Position numbers and translations under genes: made by a program
Part shown: positions 9,217 through 17,994 of the stretch, one piece after another
Numbering within the stretch: position 1 is the first letter of the stretch
Layout of the letters: every line of letters begins with the position of its first letter
Notes under the pieces: generated by a model
The model's input: the letters and a program-made list of their open reading frames with translations, nothing else
The model's database searches: none
What the model was told of the DNA's origin: nothing
Source of the DNA: Paraglaciecola sp.
GTDB lineage: Bacteria > Pseudomonadota > Gammaproteobacteria > Enterobacterales > Alteromonadaceae
Direction: 5' to 3'
Length of the DNA stretch: 47,939 nucleotides
Assembly: GCF_030730205.1 (NCBI RefSeq)
Contig: NZ_JANQVQ010000140.1
Coordinates: forward strand, 1-47,939

Positions 9217-11322
9217 TTATTCAGTGCGATAGAGGTAAGTCGGAATAATGGCAACTGACTCCGGCGCTGGGTAGGCAATACTGACGTCTGGACTGACATC
9301 ACCACCTGCACTAACTAAGATGTTGTCGAAACGCATGACTAATCCATTTGATTTCTCTGCTACGAATAGGTTTTTACCATCAAACATAATATCCACTGGA
9401 TTACCCAACATCGAATTAGCACCGGCAATATTCACTGCAACATCGGTTAAACCAGAGGCCGCTTTCGCCGCAGGTAATACGTACAGCTTGCCGTCAGTGG
9501 CATCTGCTGCACTGCCTACATCCGATAAAATCAATGAGTCACTCGCAGGATCATAATCAATACCATGAATATTAGTCGGTGCCGCTATCGCGACTCCTGA
9601 TACGGCTGGTGTAATTAAGCGATCTTCACCGCTAATAGTGGTGGTACCTGCAGCAATTTTAGCGCTCACTTGGTCGAATACCGCCACGGTGCCATTGGTT
9701 AGAGCGACAAACGCTTTGTCAGTCAAGGCATCATAATCCACATCCCAAGGGCGGGCAGAATCTGATGGAACCAAGCTTAGTAGTGGGCTTATGTCGCCAG
9801 CAGCACAACTTGAAAAGATTAAGATCCCTGGTGAGGTAGCATTATTCTCAGCTACAAAAATCAGGCCTTTTTCGGAAGACACATCTAATCCTTTTGGTGC
9901 GATTAAACCCGTGCTAGCACCTGCAATCATGCGGTCACGAGAAGGGGTGTAGCTTTCATCATCTCTAAGGGTTGCGACTCGGTTCGCAATAGCGATGCCG
10001 CCCATTGCTGTAGTTGTATCGTCAAAGGTAGTGTAGCTGTCACCTGCTAAATCGAAGGTCACGCTTTCGATGCTAATGCCATGGTCAAAACGAGTGAGCT
10101 GCGCATTTAGCGCTGAGCTAAAACGTCCTACCATACCCGTAGTGGCACTAGCTGAACTTGGGTTGCTGCTCACGGCAACACCTCGCAATGTGGTGTTTGC
10201 TTCCCAGGTATCTGATACATCTGAATAGGTCATTGAAGCAGACATTTCAACCAGAGACTCTGGCTTAGTGGCAGGAGTCACGAGAGAAGGAGCCACATCA
10301 CCGCTTGGTCCAGAAAATATGTTTGAAAAGACTAAAATAGCATCGTTTGATTTTTCAGCAACTCGTAAATCACTGCCAGACAAGACGATATCGACCGGGT
10401 TACCTAATAGGGTTGAAGCGCCAGAAATTGAGCGTTCTACCGTGACATTACCGTCAACACTAGAGGCGTTACCGATGACATAAATAGCTCCATCGCTGGC
10501 TGACGCCGCATCACCCACATCACTCAACACTAATTTATCCCTTGAGCGGTCATAAACAATACCGTGAATATTTACAGACATTGCCATTTGCGTTTCATCA
10601 CTCGGAGTGATGACCCGTGCAGGCATCGCCATAAAACCACCAGTAACATAGTCGTCGTAAACCGCTACCGTACCGTCAGTAAGAGCAACAAATAGACGGT
10701 CATTAATTTCGTCATAACTTAAATCCCATGGCTTCGCCGTTGTCATCGTTTCAGCAAGTGGGGCAACATTACCTGCGGCGGCCGAGCCAAATACACTGAT
10801 ACGCATACCATTAAAATCAGCAATCAAAATCAGTCCAGCACCTTGCACAACCTCAATACCTTTGGGGTTAGTCAGGCCTGTCGCTGCCCCAGTAATATCG
10901 CGATCAGTATTGGCTTGATACATTGCACCATCACTACGACTGGCTACATGACATAGGGTTCTCACACTGCCTAAACTGCTATCCCCTGCGTGAACCAAAT
11001 TAGATAAAGGATCTAAGTCGATACCTTCGTTGTTTGCAGAGCTTAGGGTTTTTAACAGGCCTGCGTTTTGGTCCACGACACTGACTGTTCCAGCATTGTC
11101 TGCCCCATTATTCGATATAAAGAAGGTTGCTGGCGAAAAAGACGGGCTGCCATTTGCGCCATCTTGGCCATTCATCCCATCTTGACCGTTCATGCCTGGT
11201 GCCCCCATATCGCCATCGTCACCATTACAAGCCGTTAGTGCAAATGCAATCGACACACCTAACAAAGTCCTTAAAAATGTTGCTGTAAGGGGCATAGACC
11301 CATGATTTTTAGTTGTTTTCAT
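9217..11322 (-). CDS. Surface lipoprotein with collagen-like tract and duplicated propeller-like body
   Basis: The 701-residue protein has a lipoprotein signal with lipobox LTAC (Cys32). It continues with a short collagen-like Gly-X-Y tract (about residues 34-58, GAPGMNGQDGMNGQDGANG). The rest is an internal duplication: each half carries, in order, NPKG/APKG, KPWDLSYD/RPWDVDYD, FVALT-GTVAV, NIHGI-YD, LVLSDVG/LILSDVG, LLGNPVDI and VAEKSN. These blocks resemble NHL or YVTN-type beta-propeller strands. The start has a strong GGAGAGGAAT. Its function is unknown; a cell-surface binding role is a guess. It is divergent from the tail sheath gene. Confidence 0.7.
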   Translation of the reverse strand: MKTTKNHGSMPLTATFLRTLLGVSIAFALTACNGDDGDMGAPGMNGQDGMNGQDGANGSPSFSPATFFISNNGADNAGTVSVVDQNAGLLKTLSSANNEGIDLDPLSNLVHAGDSSLGSVRTLCHVASRSDGAMYQANTDRDITGAATGLTNPKGIEVVQGAGLILIADFNGMRISVFGSAAAGNVAPLAETMTTAKPWDLSYDEINDRLFVALTDGTVAVYDDYVTGGFMAMPARVITPSDETQMAMSVNIHGIVYDRSRDKLVLSDVGDAASASDGAIYVIGNASSVDGNVTVERSISGASTLLGNPVDIVLSGSDLRVAEKSNDAILVFSNIFSGPSGDVAPSLVTPATKPESLVEMSASMTYSDVSDTWEANTTLRGVAVSSNPSSASATTGMVGRFSSALNAQLTRFDHGISIESVTFDLAGDSYTTFDDTTTAMGGIAIANRVATLRDDESYTPSRDRMIAGASTGLIAPKGLDVSSEKGLIFVAENNATSPGILIFSSCAAGDISPLLSLVPSDSARPWDVDYDALTDKAFVALTNGTVAVFDQVSAKIAAGTTTISGEDRLITPAVSGVAIAAPTNIHGIDYDPASDSLILSDVGSAADATDGKLYVLPAAKAASGLTDVAVNIAGANSMLGNPVDIMFDGKNLFVAEKSNGLVMRFDNILVSAGGDVSPDVSIAYPAPESVAIIPTYLYRTE

Positions 11323-11586
11323 TATTCCTCTCCAATTACCTAGTAAGTGAGTAGTACCAGCAGACGAACTGCACTAACGCTGCCTTTCAAAAAGCCAAAC
11401 GACTCAGGTAGGTGACTGGATGCAAAAAATGAAAATAAATTTAACAACCTTAAAAAGGTTGAAAAAAAATGGCTTTGTATGGCACTTAATTGACTATGAA
11501 CTAGGCTATATACACGGATTTATGATGGTTTTCGCAAACGAAAATTTACACGTTCAGCTGCTCATTCAGCTCAAAAGGATAGGACA

Positions 11587-13125
11587 ATGCCAGAATATTT
11601 AACGCCTGGGGTTTTCATCAACGAAACCCCTCGTTTGCCGCCACACATCGTTTCAGCTTCAAGTCATATTGCGATCTTTATTGGTTATACAGAGCGACAG
11701 AAATTAAACGGCCTTTCTCTTCTGAATATACCCACTAAAATCAACTCACTGCCTGAATTCGAACGCTTTTTTGGGGGTGATGCCCTCCACCAATTTAACA
11801 TCGATACCACGCAAGGGGCTCAGGTTCCTGATCTAACCCTAGCAAATAAGGGTTACAGCCTGAATCAATGCAGTCAAAATTTTTTACTGTATCGCAGCAT
11901 CGTCTTATTTTTTAACAATGGTGGTAGCACATGTTACGTGGTTTCTGTAGGTCACTATGGTGCAAACATAAGCCCAAACTCGCTGCTAAATGGATTAAAG
12001 GCAATCACTCACGATATACCAGCATCGATTGTGTTGATACCTGACGCGGTAGCCTTAGATAATCAAAATGACTGCACGGCAGTGCAACACGCCCTGCTCA
12101 GCCATTGCTCTCAAAAATCTGCTAAACGCTTTGCTATCGTAGATATTTATCAAGGCTATTTAGCATCAAATCGAGCCAATCAAAACGACTGTATCGATTC
12201 GTTTTGCCACAACATAGGCAGCCAAAATCTCAGTTATGCAGCCGCCTATTATCCTTGGATAAATACCAGCATAGTTGGCGCCAACGACCTTCATTTCACT
12301 GCTATTAAAGCTATAGCCAAGCTAAAAACATTGTTATCTGCGGAGCTAAATATACAGTATTCACAACGAGACAAAAAACAGCACATCATGCGGCAATACG
12401 TCCAAGGGATAATTGATATGTTGCCAGAAAACGGCCTTGACCCTCACAAACAAAAACAGAGCGCTCAAACTCAAAAAGCACATCAAATGCTACTTAGTGC
12501 TAGCCCATTTTATCAGGCGCTATTCACCACTATGGCTGAAAAACTGAGCCTTTTGCCGCCAAGTGGCGCGGTGTGTGGGGCTTATGTCTTCACTGACTTA
12601 AGCACAGGGGTATGGAAAGCTCCGGCCAATATTTCGCTAACCTCAGTTATTAGTCCATGCCAGTTGGTGAATAATCAACTTCAACAAGACATGACAGTCA
12701 CGCCGTCGGGTAAGTCAGTGAATGCTATCCGCAACTTTATCGGTCAGGGTGTGCTGATTTGGGGGGCGAGAACCCTTGCAGGTAATGACAATGAATGGCG
12801 CTATATCAATATCAGGCGCACCATGAATATGATCGAAAAATCTATTGAAGAGGCTTTAAAAGGCCTTGCACAAGAGCCTAATGATCACAACCTATGGACT
12901 ACTGCTCGTACCATGATAGACAACTACCTCATGCAACTTTGGCGGACAGGTGCTTTAGCAGGCGCCAAGCCTGACGAAGCTTATTTTGTTAGAGTAGGCA
13001 TCAATCAGACCATGACCTACACCGATATTCAAAAAGGTCACTTAATCGTTGAACTTGGCATCTCTATGCGCAAACCAGCTGAATTTACCTTACTTAAGAT
13101 CATCCAAACCGTATCAGCCAGTTAA
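11587..13125 (+). CDS. Phage/eCIS-type contractile tail sheath protein, solitary
   Basis: The 512-residue protein matches the tail sheath family (COG3497 type) from end to end. The N-terminus is YLTPGVFINE with the EFERFFGGD block at 57-65. A LFFNNGG block lies at 108-113, and LPPSGAVCGAY then GVWKAPAN at 323-348. The conserved C-terminal part has IWGARTLAGNDNEWRY (391-406), LWRTGALAGAKPDEAYFV (451-468) and a final KPAEFTLLKI. This resembles sheaths of extracellular contractile injection systems more than a Mu or P2 sheath. AAGGAT lies eight bases before the ATG. No tube, baseplate, spike, LysM or AAA ATPase gene flanks it, so it cannot build an injection machine from this locus alone. The frame is intact, arguing against simple decay. 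Confidence 0.88.
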   Translation: MPEYLTPGVFINETPRLPPHIVSASSHIAIFIGYTERQKLNGLSLLNIPTKINSLPEFERFFGGDALHQFNIDTTQGAQVPDLTLANKGYSLNQCSQNFLLYRSIVLFFNNGGSTCYVVSVGHYGANISPNSLLNGLKAITHDIPASIVLIPDAVALDNQNDCTAVQHALLSHCSQKSAKRFAIVDIYQGYLASNRANQNDCIDSFCHNIGSQNLSYAAAYYPWINTSIVGANDLHFTAIKAIAKLKTLLSAELNIQYSQRDKKQHIMRQYVQGIIDMLPENGLDPHKQKQSAQTQKAHQMLLSASPFYQALFTTMAEKLSLLPPSGAVCGAYVFTDLSTGVWKAPANISLTSVISPCQLVNNQLQQDMTVTPSGKSVNAIRNFIGQGVLIWGARTLAGNDNEWRYINIRRTMNMIEKSIEEALKGLAQEPNDHNLWTTARTMIDNYLMQLWRTGALAGAKPDEAYFVRVGINQTMTYTDIQKGHLIVELGISMRKPAEFTLLKIIQTVSAS

Positions 13126-13231
13126 GTAATGTTTAGGCGGCAATGCTTGCTATTTGAACTAAACCGCTAACGGCCTTGGTGGTTAAGTATCACCAATGCT
13201 AGCCTTAGGGTTTTATTCAGTCGGTTTGAGT

Positions 13232-14197
13232 ATGCGCCACATCCTTGCTATTTTTCTCAGTGTCTATGTATTTTCATTTTCAATTAGTGCAGAAAACATT
13301 CGCTATCATATGACTGTTGCACAAGATGGCAGCGGTGATTTCAGGTCTATTCAAGCTGCAATTGATGCTAGCAAAACGTTTCCTGATAAACCCATCACCA
13401 TTAATATTAAAAACGGCCTCTACCAAGAAAAAGTGCATGTCTATGAATGGAATCCTCGTGTAAACCTGATTGGCGAAAGTGTAGAGCGTACAATTATCAG
13501 CTTTGATGACCATTTCAACAAAATTGCCAAAGGCCGTAATAGCACCTTTCACACCGCCACATTACAAGTTGATGGCAATGACTTTCATGCGCAAAACCTG
13601 ACTATTCGCAATACAGCTGGGCCCGTGGGGCAGGCCATCGCTCTTGCTGTAACTGCAGACCGCGCAAGTTTTTACCAAACGCGTTTATTAGGCCATCAAG
13701 ATACGGTGTATGTCAGCGGTGAGGATACCCATCAATATTTTAAGGATTGCTACATAGAGGGCACCACTGACTTTATCTTTGGCAACGCCACAGCAGTATT
13801 TGATCACTGCGAAATAAAATCTCTGAGTAATTCTTTTATTACTGCGGCCTCGACGGTGGCGCATAATGACATCGGTTTGGTGTTTTTAAACTGCCGTTTA
13901 ACCGCTAAAGAGGGGGTAAACGAGGTGTATTTAGGTCGCCCTTGGCGCACCTTTGCTAAAACAGTATTCATAAACTCTGATTTTGGTTCGCATATCACGC
14001 CTAAAGGCTGGGATGATTGGAGCAATCAAGCCGCTCATCGTAATAGCTACTACGCAGAATTTAATAATCATGGCCCAGGCGCAAACCCCAAAGGTCGGGT
14101 GAATTGGGCACATCAATTAACGCGTGAACAAGCCAAGCAATATCAATTGTCGACTCTACTGGCCTCACCTCATCATCCAAGTTGGTATAAAAAATAG
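13232..14197 (+). CDS. Pectinesterase (CE8), secreted
   Basis: Pectinesterase removes methyl esters from polygalacturonan, yielding pectate and methanol. I start at the ATG at 13232, which begins a clear signal peptide (MRHIL...SISA); an in-frame start 36 bases upstream would add a poor N-terminus. Family motifs are all present, numbered from this start: QDGSGDF (31-37), VGQAIAL with Gln134, HQDTVY with Asp157, TDFIFGNA with the likely nucleophile Asp180, and LGRPWR with Arg236 and Trp238. The length of 321 residues is normal. No pectate lyase or polygalacturonase is next to it. It follows the sheath gene on the same strand, 106 bases away. Confidence 0.92.
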   Translation: MRHILAIFLSVYVFSFSISAENIRYHMTVAQDGSGDFRSIQAAIDASKTFPDKPITINIKNGLYQEKVHVYEWNPRVNLIGESVERTIISFDDHFNKIAKGRNSTFHTATLQVDGNDFHAQNLTIRNTAGPVGQAIALAVTADRASFYQTRLLGHQDTVYVSGEDTHQYFKDCYIEGTTDFIFGNATAVFDHCEIKSLSNSFITAASTVAHNDIGLVFLNCRLTAKEGVNEVYLGRPWRTFAKTVFINSDFGSHITPKGWDDWSNQAAHRNSYYAEFNNHGPGANPKGRVNWAHQLTREQAKQYQLSTLLASPHHPSWYKK

Positions 14198-14485
14198 CCG
14201 TGCTTGGATAACGTTTACAAATCTAAGCTACTCGAAACTTGCTAATCTTGTTTGCTGCAGTTTCATTATTAATAGCCCAGATTGACGAATTAAAAGCTCA
14301 AGACTCCCACTCAATTATTAGCAATATTTAGATAGACTAACGAGGTAGTTTAGCTACTATTAAGCAGTACTTAGCGCTTTAAAAGTGAGTATTGACTGGT
14401 TAGGTGCAAGATAAAAAGCCTAGATCTGGAGTTTGTTATTCTTGGCAAAATAACGTGAGATACTAACTAAATGAGGTGAGTTTGC

Positions 14486-15616
14486 TTGAAAATTTTTCAA
14501 TCTGTATATCAAAATCAACACTGGCATTCACCCTTGCCACAAAGCGCTAAAGCCCAGTGGTTGCTGGCTTTCGGTGATCATAATGCCATGTCATCTGATG
14601 ACTTTCGCCAAGAGTTAAAAAGCGCTTTCCCTCAGGCGCAAATTATTGGCTGTACAACAAGTGGAGAAATCCAAGGCAACCTTATTTTTGACAACAGCAT
14701 TTGCTTAACCGCAGTAGAATTTTCTAGTTCAAACATACACGTGGTTAGTGACGCGATTGGGAACTACAAAAATTCCGATGATCTTATTAGCCACTTACTC
14801 TGCCAATTACCCGATGACGGGCTAAAGCATGTTTTTATTATTAGTGATGGTCAGTTAGTTAATGGTAGCGAATTAGTCGATGGTTTGCAGCGTCATTTAC
14901 CTGAAGGCGTTACCGCAACAGGCGGATTAGCTGGTGACGGTGACAAATTTGAACAAACTACCGTGTGGCATAACGATAGAGTTGAAAACGGTTTAGTTGT
15001 AGTGGCTGGGTTCTACGGTGACAACCTAAACATAGGGCATGGCAACTTAGGTGGCTGGCATCCCTTCGGTCCTAAACGCATCATAACGAAGTCACAAGCC
15101 AATGTACTGTTGGAGATAGACAATCAACCCGCTTTAGATTTATACAAAAACTTTTTAGGTGAATTTGCTGACGGTTTACCCGCCTCAGCCTTACTTTATC
15201 CTTTAGCACTGCAATTAGAGGGAGAGTCAGAGCAACTTGTTCGCACTATTCTATCGATCGACGAAGAAAGCAAAAGCATGGTTTTTGCTGGCAATATGCC
15301 AGAGGGCTCAAGCTGTCAATTAATGCAATCTAATTATGAAGACTTAATCGATGGCGCTCAAATGGCCGCCAAGCAAGCGTTATCGTCAAACGAACAAATT
15401 CATCCAGAACTCGCCATCCTCATTAGCTGCGTTGGACGACGATTGGTTCTGGGCCAGCGAGTGGAAGAGGAGTTGGAGATTATTGAAGACACCTTTCCTT
15501 CAAATTGCGCTTTTAGCGGGTTTTATTCTTACGGAGAAATATCGCCTATTAAGGCGATTGGCCGCTGTGGTTTGCACAATCAGACCATGACTATCACGCT
15601 TTTTTCAGAAAACTAA
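14486..15616 (+). CDS. FIST-domain sensor protein, NosP-like
   Basis: The 376-residue protein is a FIST_N plus FIST_C protein. Hallmarks are GCTTSGEI near residues 55-62, GGLAGDGDKF around 147-156, GGWHPFGP near 190-197, LPASALL, RVEEELE and the closing FYSYGEISP with a C-terminal LHNQTMTITLFSE. Proteins of this shape include NosP, a haem protein that senses nitric oxide and is often encoded beside kinases or c-di-GMP enzymes; haem binding here is not shown by sequence alone. The start is TTG at 14486 behind GAGGTGAG, since the upstream in-frame ATG at 14471 runs into TGA two codons later. It is the first gene of a three-gene operon and ends four bases before the next gene. Confidence 0.85.
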   Translation: MKIFQSVYQNQHWHSPLPQSAKAQWLLAFGDHNAMSSDDFRQELKSAFPQAQIIGCTTSGEIQGNLIFDNSICLTAVEFSSSNIHVVSDAIGNYKNSDDLISHLLCQLPDDGLKHVFIISDGQLVNGSELVDGLQRHLPEGVTATGGLAGDGDKFEQTTVWHNDRVENGLVVVAGFYGDNLNIGHGNLGGWHPFGPKRIITKSQANVLLEIDNQPALDLYKNFLGEFADGLPASALLYPLALQLEGESEQLVRTILSIDEESKSMVFAGNMPEGSSCQLMQSNYEDLIDGAQMAAKQALSSNEQIHPELAILISCVGRRLVLGQRVEEELEIIEDTFPSNCAFSGFYSYGEISPIKAIGRCGLHNQTMTITLFSEN

Positions 15617-15619
15617 GCT

Positions 15620-17509
15620 ATGCATAAATTGTTACAGCGACAACTTAAGCGCGCACTAAAAGATGAGGCATTTGAAACAGAAAATAATGTTTTGCTGCAA
15701 TCCATATCCGATGCCTATAGTCAAAACGAACAAACCCTCAAAATGCTTGAGCGCTCATTATTTTTGACCTCAAATGAGCTAAATGAACGCAATGAAACCC
15801 TAAAAAACCAACTTGCGTCGATGGAACACGTGCAAGCTCAACTCAAACACTCACTCGGTTTATTGCAAGCCACCTTTGATTCAACTGGCGAAATAGTCTT
15901 AGTGTATGATTTAGAAGGAGAGTTGATTTCGTTTAACAGTATGGGTAAGGCCTTTTTTAACGACATTAATTTGACAGAAGTCACCACCTGGAAAGCCTTT
16001 TTAGATTATTTGCAAGACAGAGATCAGCTCTTATTACTGGTAGAAGAACTCAAAGAAGACCCGTTAAAAGACTTATCAGGCACCCTAGCAATGCGTGATA
16101 CACGATGTTTTAGTTTTCGCTCTTTACCCCAAATTCAAGAAGGGAAACTCACTGGCCGTGTATGGTGCTTTCATGACGTTACGCTGCAAAAACAACACGA
16201 AGCCACCATCCAGTATCAAGCTTATCACGACAGCTTAACTGGCTTACCTAATCGTGCCCTACTACTTGATCGGATTAAACATTCCCTCGCGATTGCTAAA
16301 AGAGAGAAAAATAAATTAGCGATATTGTTTCTTGATCTCGACAATTTTAAAAAGGTTAACGATAGCGAAGGTCATGAAGCAGGCGATAAATTGTTGCAAG
16401 AAGTTGTGCGGCGACTGCAAACGAGACTAAGAGAGCAAGATACACTCTCGCGCCAGGGCGGCGACGAGTTTGTTATTTTACTCGAAAACATCCAGTCCGA
16501 AAACGCCGTGACCTCCATCTGCCAAGATATCCTAGCCTTGTTAAAAATGCCTTTTGATATTGCTACACGCCAGCACTACGTCACTGCCAGTATTGGTATC
16601 GCCGTCTACCCAAGCGATGACGATAACGCATCGGCCCTGATTCGAAAGGCTGACTTAGCCATGTACCAATCAAAAGCAGCCGGAAAAAATGGCCTGCATT
16701 TTTACAGCCACGAAGTTGAAAGTAATGCACTGCAACAGCTAGCCATCGAACAAGCCTTACGCAAGGCTATCAGCAACGGCGAACTGCACTTGGAATACCA
16801 ACCCAAGGTAGATTTAGCGAGTATGCAAATAAGTAGTCTTGAGGCCCTGTGCAGATGGCAACGGCCAAATGGCGACCGAGTATCTCCTGATGTTTTTATT
16901 GCGATAGCAGAGCAGACGGGCTTAATTACTGACATCGGCCAAATGGTGATTACAAAAACTTGTCAGCAAATTGCTAAATGGAATCAATTGGATATTTGTA
17001 AGACGACAGTGTCGATAAATTTAAGCAGCTTAGAGTTTCAAAGCGAAATACTCATTAAGCATCTTATCGACAGCCTAGAACGTTTTAATATTGAGGGTAG
17101 CCAGCTCATTATTGAGTTGACCGAGTCTATTTTTATGGAAGACAAAGACAGTATTAAAGAGACGATGCTGATGTTAAATAAGCTTGGCATTACCTTCGCT
17201 TTAGATGACTTTGGTAAGGGTTACTCTTCCTTTAGCTACTTACAGTTTTTACCGCTGCATTATTTAAAAGTCGACAAGGCGTTTTTACAAGACATTCAGT
17301 CCAATGCGCAATCATCAACTATCGCTAAAACCATTATTGATATTGGTCATAATTTGGGATTAAGTGTTATTGCAGAAGGAATTGAAGACCAGTTTATGTT
17401 GGACTATGTGACGGCTCATAAATGTAACATCGGCCAGGGGTTTTTCTTACACAAGCCGATGATGCCAGAAGCGGTAACGCCACTTTTACCTAAGCTACTC
17501 AATGAATGA
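15620..17509 (+). CDS. PAS-GGDEF-EAL c-di-GMP synthase/phosphodiesterase
   Basis: The 629-residue cytoplasmic protein has a heptad-rich coiled coil (about 1-80), a PAS-like sensor region (about 80-190), a GGDEF domain (about 195-365) and an EAL domain (about 375-625). GGDEF is intact at 280-284 with an RxxD inhibitory site (Arg271, Asp274). The EAL domain keeps EAL (408-410), the INLS asparagine, ELTES, LDDFGKG, LKVDK, AEGIE and the final GQGF glutamine, so both cyclase and phosphodiesterase activity are possible. No membrane segment is visible. It lies between the FIST gene and the BLUF gene, which suggests these two provide its inputs. Confidence 0.93.
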   Translation: MHKLLQRQLKRALKDEAFETENNVLLQSISDAYSQNEQTLKMLERSLFLTSNELNERNETLKNQLASMEHVQAQLKHSLGLLQATFDSTGEIVLVYDLEGELISFNSMGKAFFNDINLTEVTTWKAFLDYLQDRDQLLLLVEELKEDPLKDLSGTLAMRDTRCFSFRSLPQIQEGKLTGRVWCFHDVTLQKQHEATIQYQAYHDSLTGLPNRALLLDRIKHSLAIAKREKNKLAILFLDLDNFKKVNDSEGHEAGDKLLQEVVRRLQTRLREQDTLSRQGGDEFVILLENIQSENAVTSICQDILALLKMPFDIATRQHYVTASIGIAVYPSDDDNASALIRKADLAMYQSKAAGKNGLHFYSHEVESNALQQLAIEQALRKAISNGELHLEYQPKVDLASMQISSLEALCRWQRPNGDRVSPDVFIAIAEQTGLITDIGQMVITKTCQQIAKWNQLDICKTTVSINLSSLEFQSEILIKHLIDSLERFNIEGSQLIIELTESIFMEDKDSIKETMLMLNKLGITFALDDFGKGYSSFSYLQFLPLHYLKVDKAFLQDIQSNAQSSTIAKTIIDIGHNLGLSVIAEGIEDQFMLDYVTAHKCNIGQGFFLHKPMMPEAVTPLLPKLLNE

Positions 17510-17520
17510 GGTGATATTTT

Positions 17521-17973
17521 ATGAATAAGCATGAATCAACAGCATCATTAGTTGAATTAGTGTATGTCAGTGTCGCCAGTGTCGACTTTACTCACCAAGA
17601 TCTTATTGAAATCCTCAAAATCGCGCGAAAAAATAATTACTTAAACGATATTTCTGGTTTGCTGCTATACAACAATAAAGGCAATTTTATTCAAGCCATA
17701 GAAGGCCCTGAAAAAGCGATTAATCTATTGTTCGACAAAATCAAACAAGACCAACGCCATGACCAAGTATATCAGTTAGCGTATCGACCAATCAGCAAAC
17801 GCTGCTTTGCTGATTGGCAAATGGGATTTAAATTACTCGATGATGTGCCTATGCCCGAGGTGCAAGGCTTCTCAGAATTCATGCACCAGGATGCAAATAT
17901 TAATCACTTTGTTGAACATAAAAACTTTGCCTTAGAATTACTCGATTACTTTAGAAAAACCAACACTAATTAG
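17521..17973 (+). CDS. Short BLUF-domain blue-light photoreceptor
   Basis: The 150-residue protein is a single BLUF domain with a short helical tail, which binds FAD and senses blue light. The flavin-site residues are in place: Tyr15 (LVYVS), Asn39 (ARKNN), Gln58 (FIQAIEG), and Trp99 with Met101 (DWQMGF), which correspond to the Tyr21, Asn45, Gln63, Trp104 and Met106 of AppA. No output domain is attached, so it must act on a partner. A GAGGTGA ribosome site overlaps the stop of the GGDEF-EAL gene 11 bases upstream, so the three genes are almost certainly one operon. PapB, a short BLUF protein acting on the phosphodiesterase PapA, is a precedent. Confidence 0.93.
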   Translation: MNKHESTASLVELVYVSVASVDFTHQDLIEILKIARKNNYLNDISGLLLYNNKGNFIQAIEGPEKAINLLFDKIKQDQRHDQVYQLAYRPISKRCFADWQMGFKLLDDVPMPEVQGFSEFMHQDANINHFVEHKNFALELLDYFRKTNTN

Positions 17974-17994
17974 GCCATCCAGCTAATCGAGTAA

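Noticed and set aside
11440-11472. Hairpin-like CAACCTT...AAGGTTG near the start of the sheath upstream region
   Set aside because: On the plus strand it is followed by As rather than Ts, and it is not placed at the end of any gene on the minus strand.
11420-11602. 60-codon frame just before the tail sheath gene
   Set aside because: It overlaps the sheath start, contains long A runs, resembles no family, and the sheath has its own ribosome site.
11587-14197. Prophage or genomic island around the tail sheath
   Set aside because: No integrase, capsid, portal, terminase, tRNA target or direct repeats are visible; the neighbours are ordinary chromosomal genes.
14392-14415. TTGACT with GATAAA as a promoter for the FIST operon
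   Set aside because: The spacing is only 12 bases and no better -10 is found at 16-18 bases.
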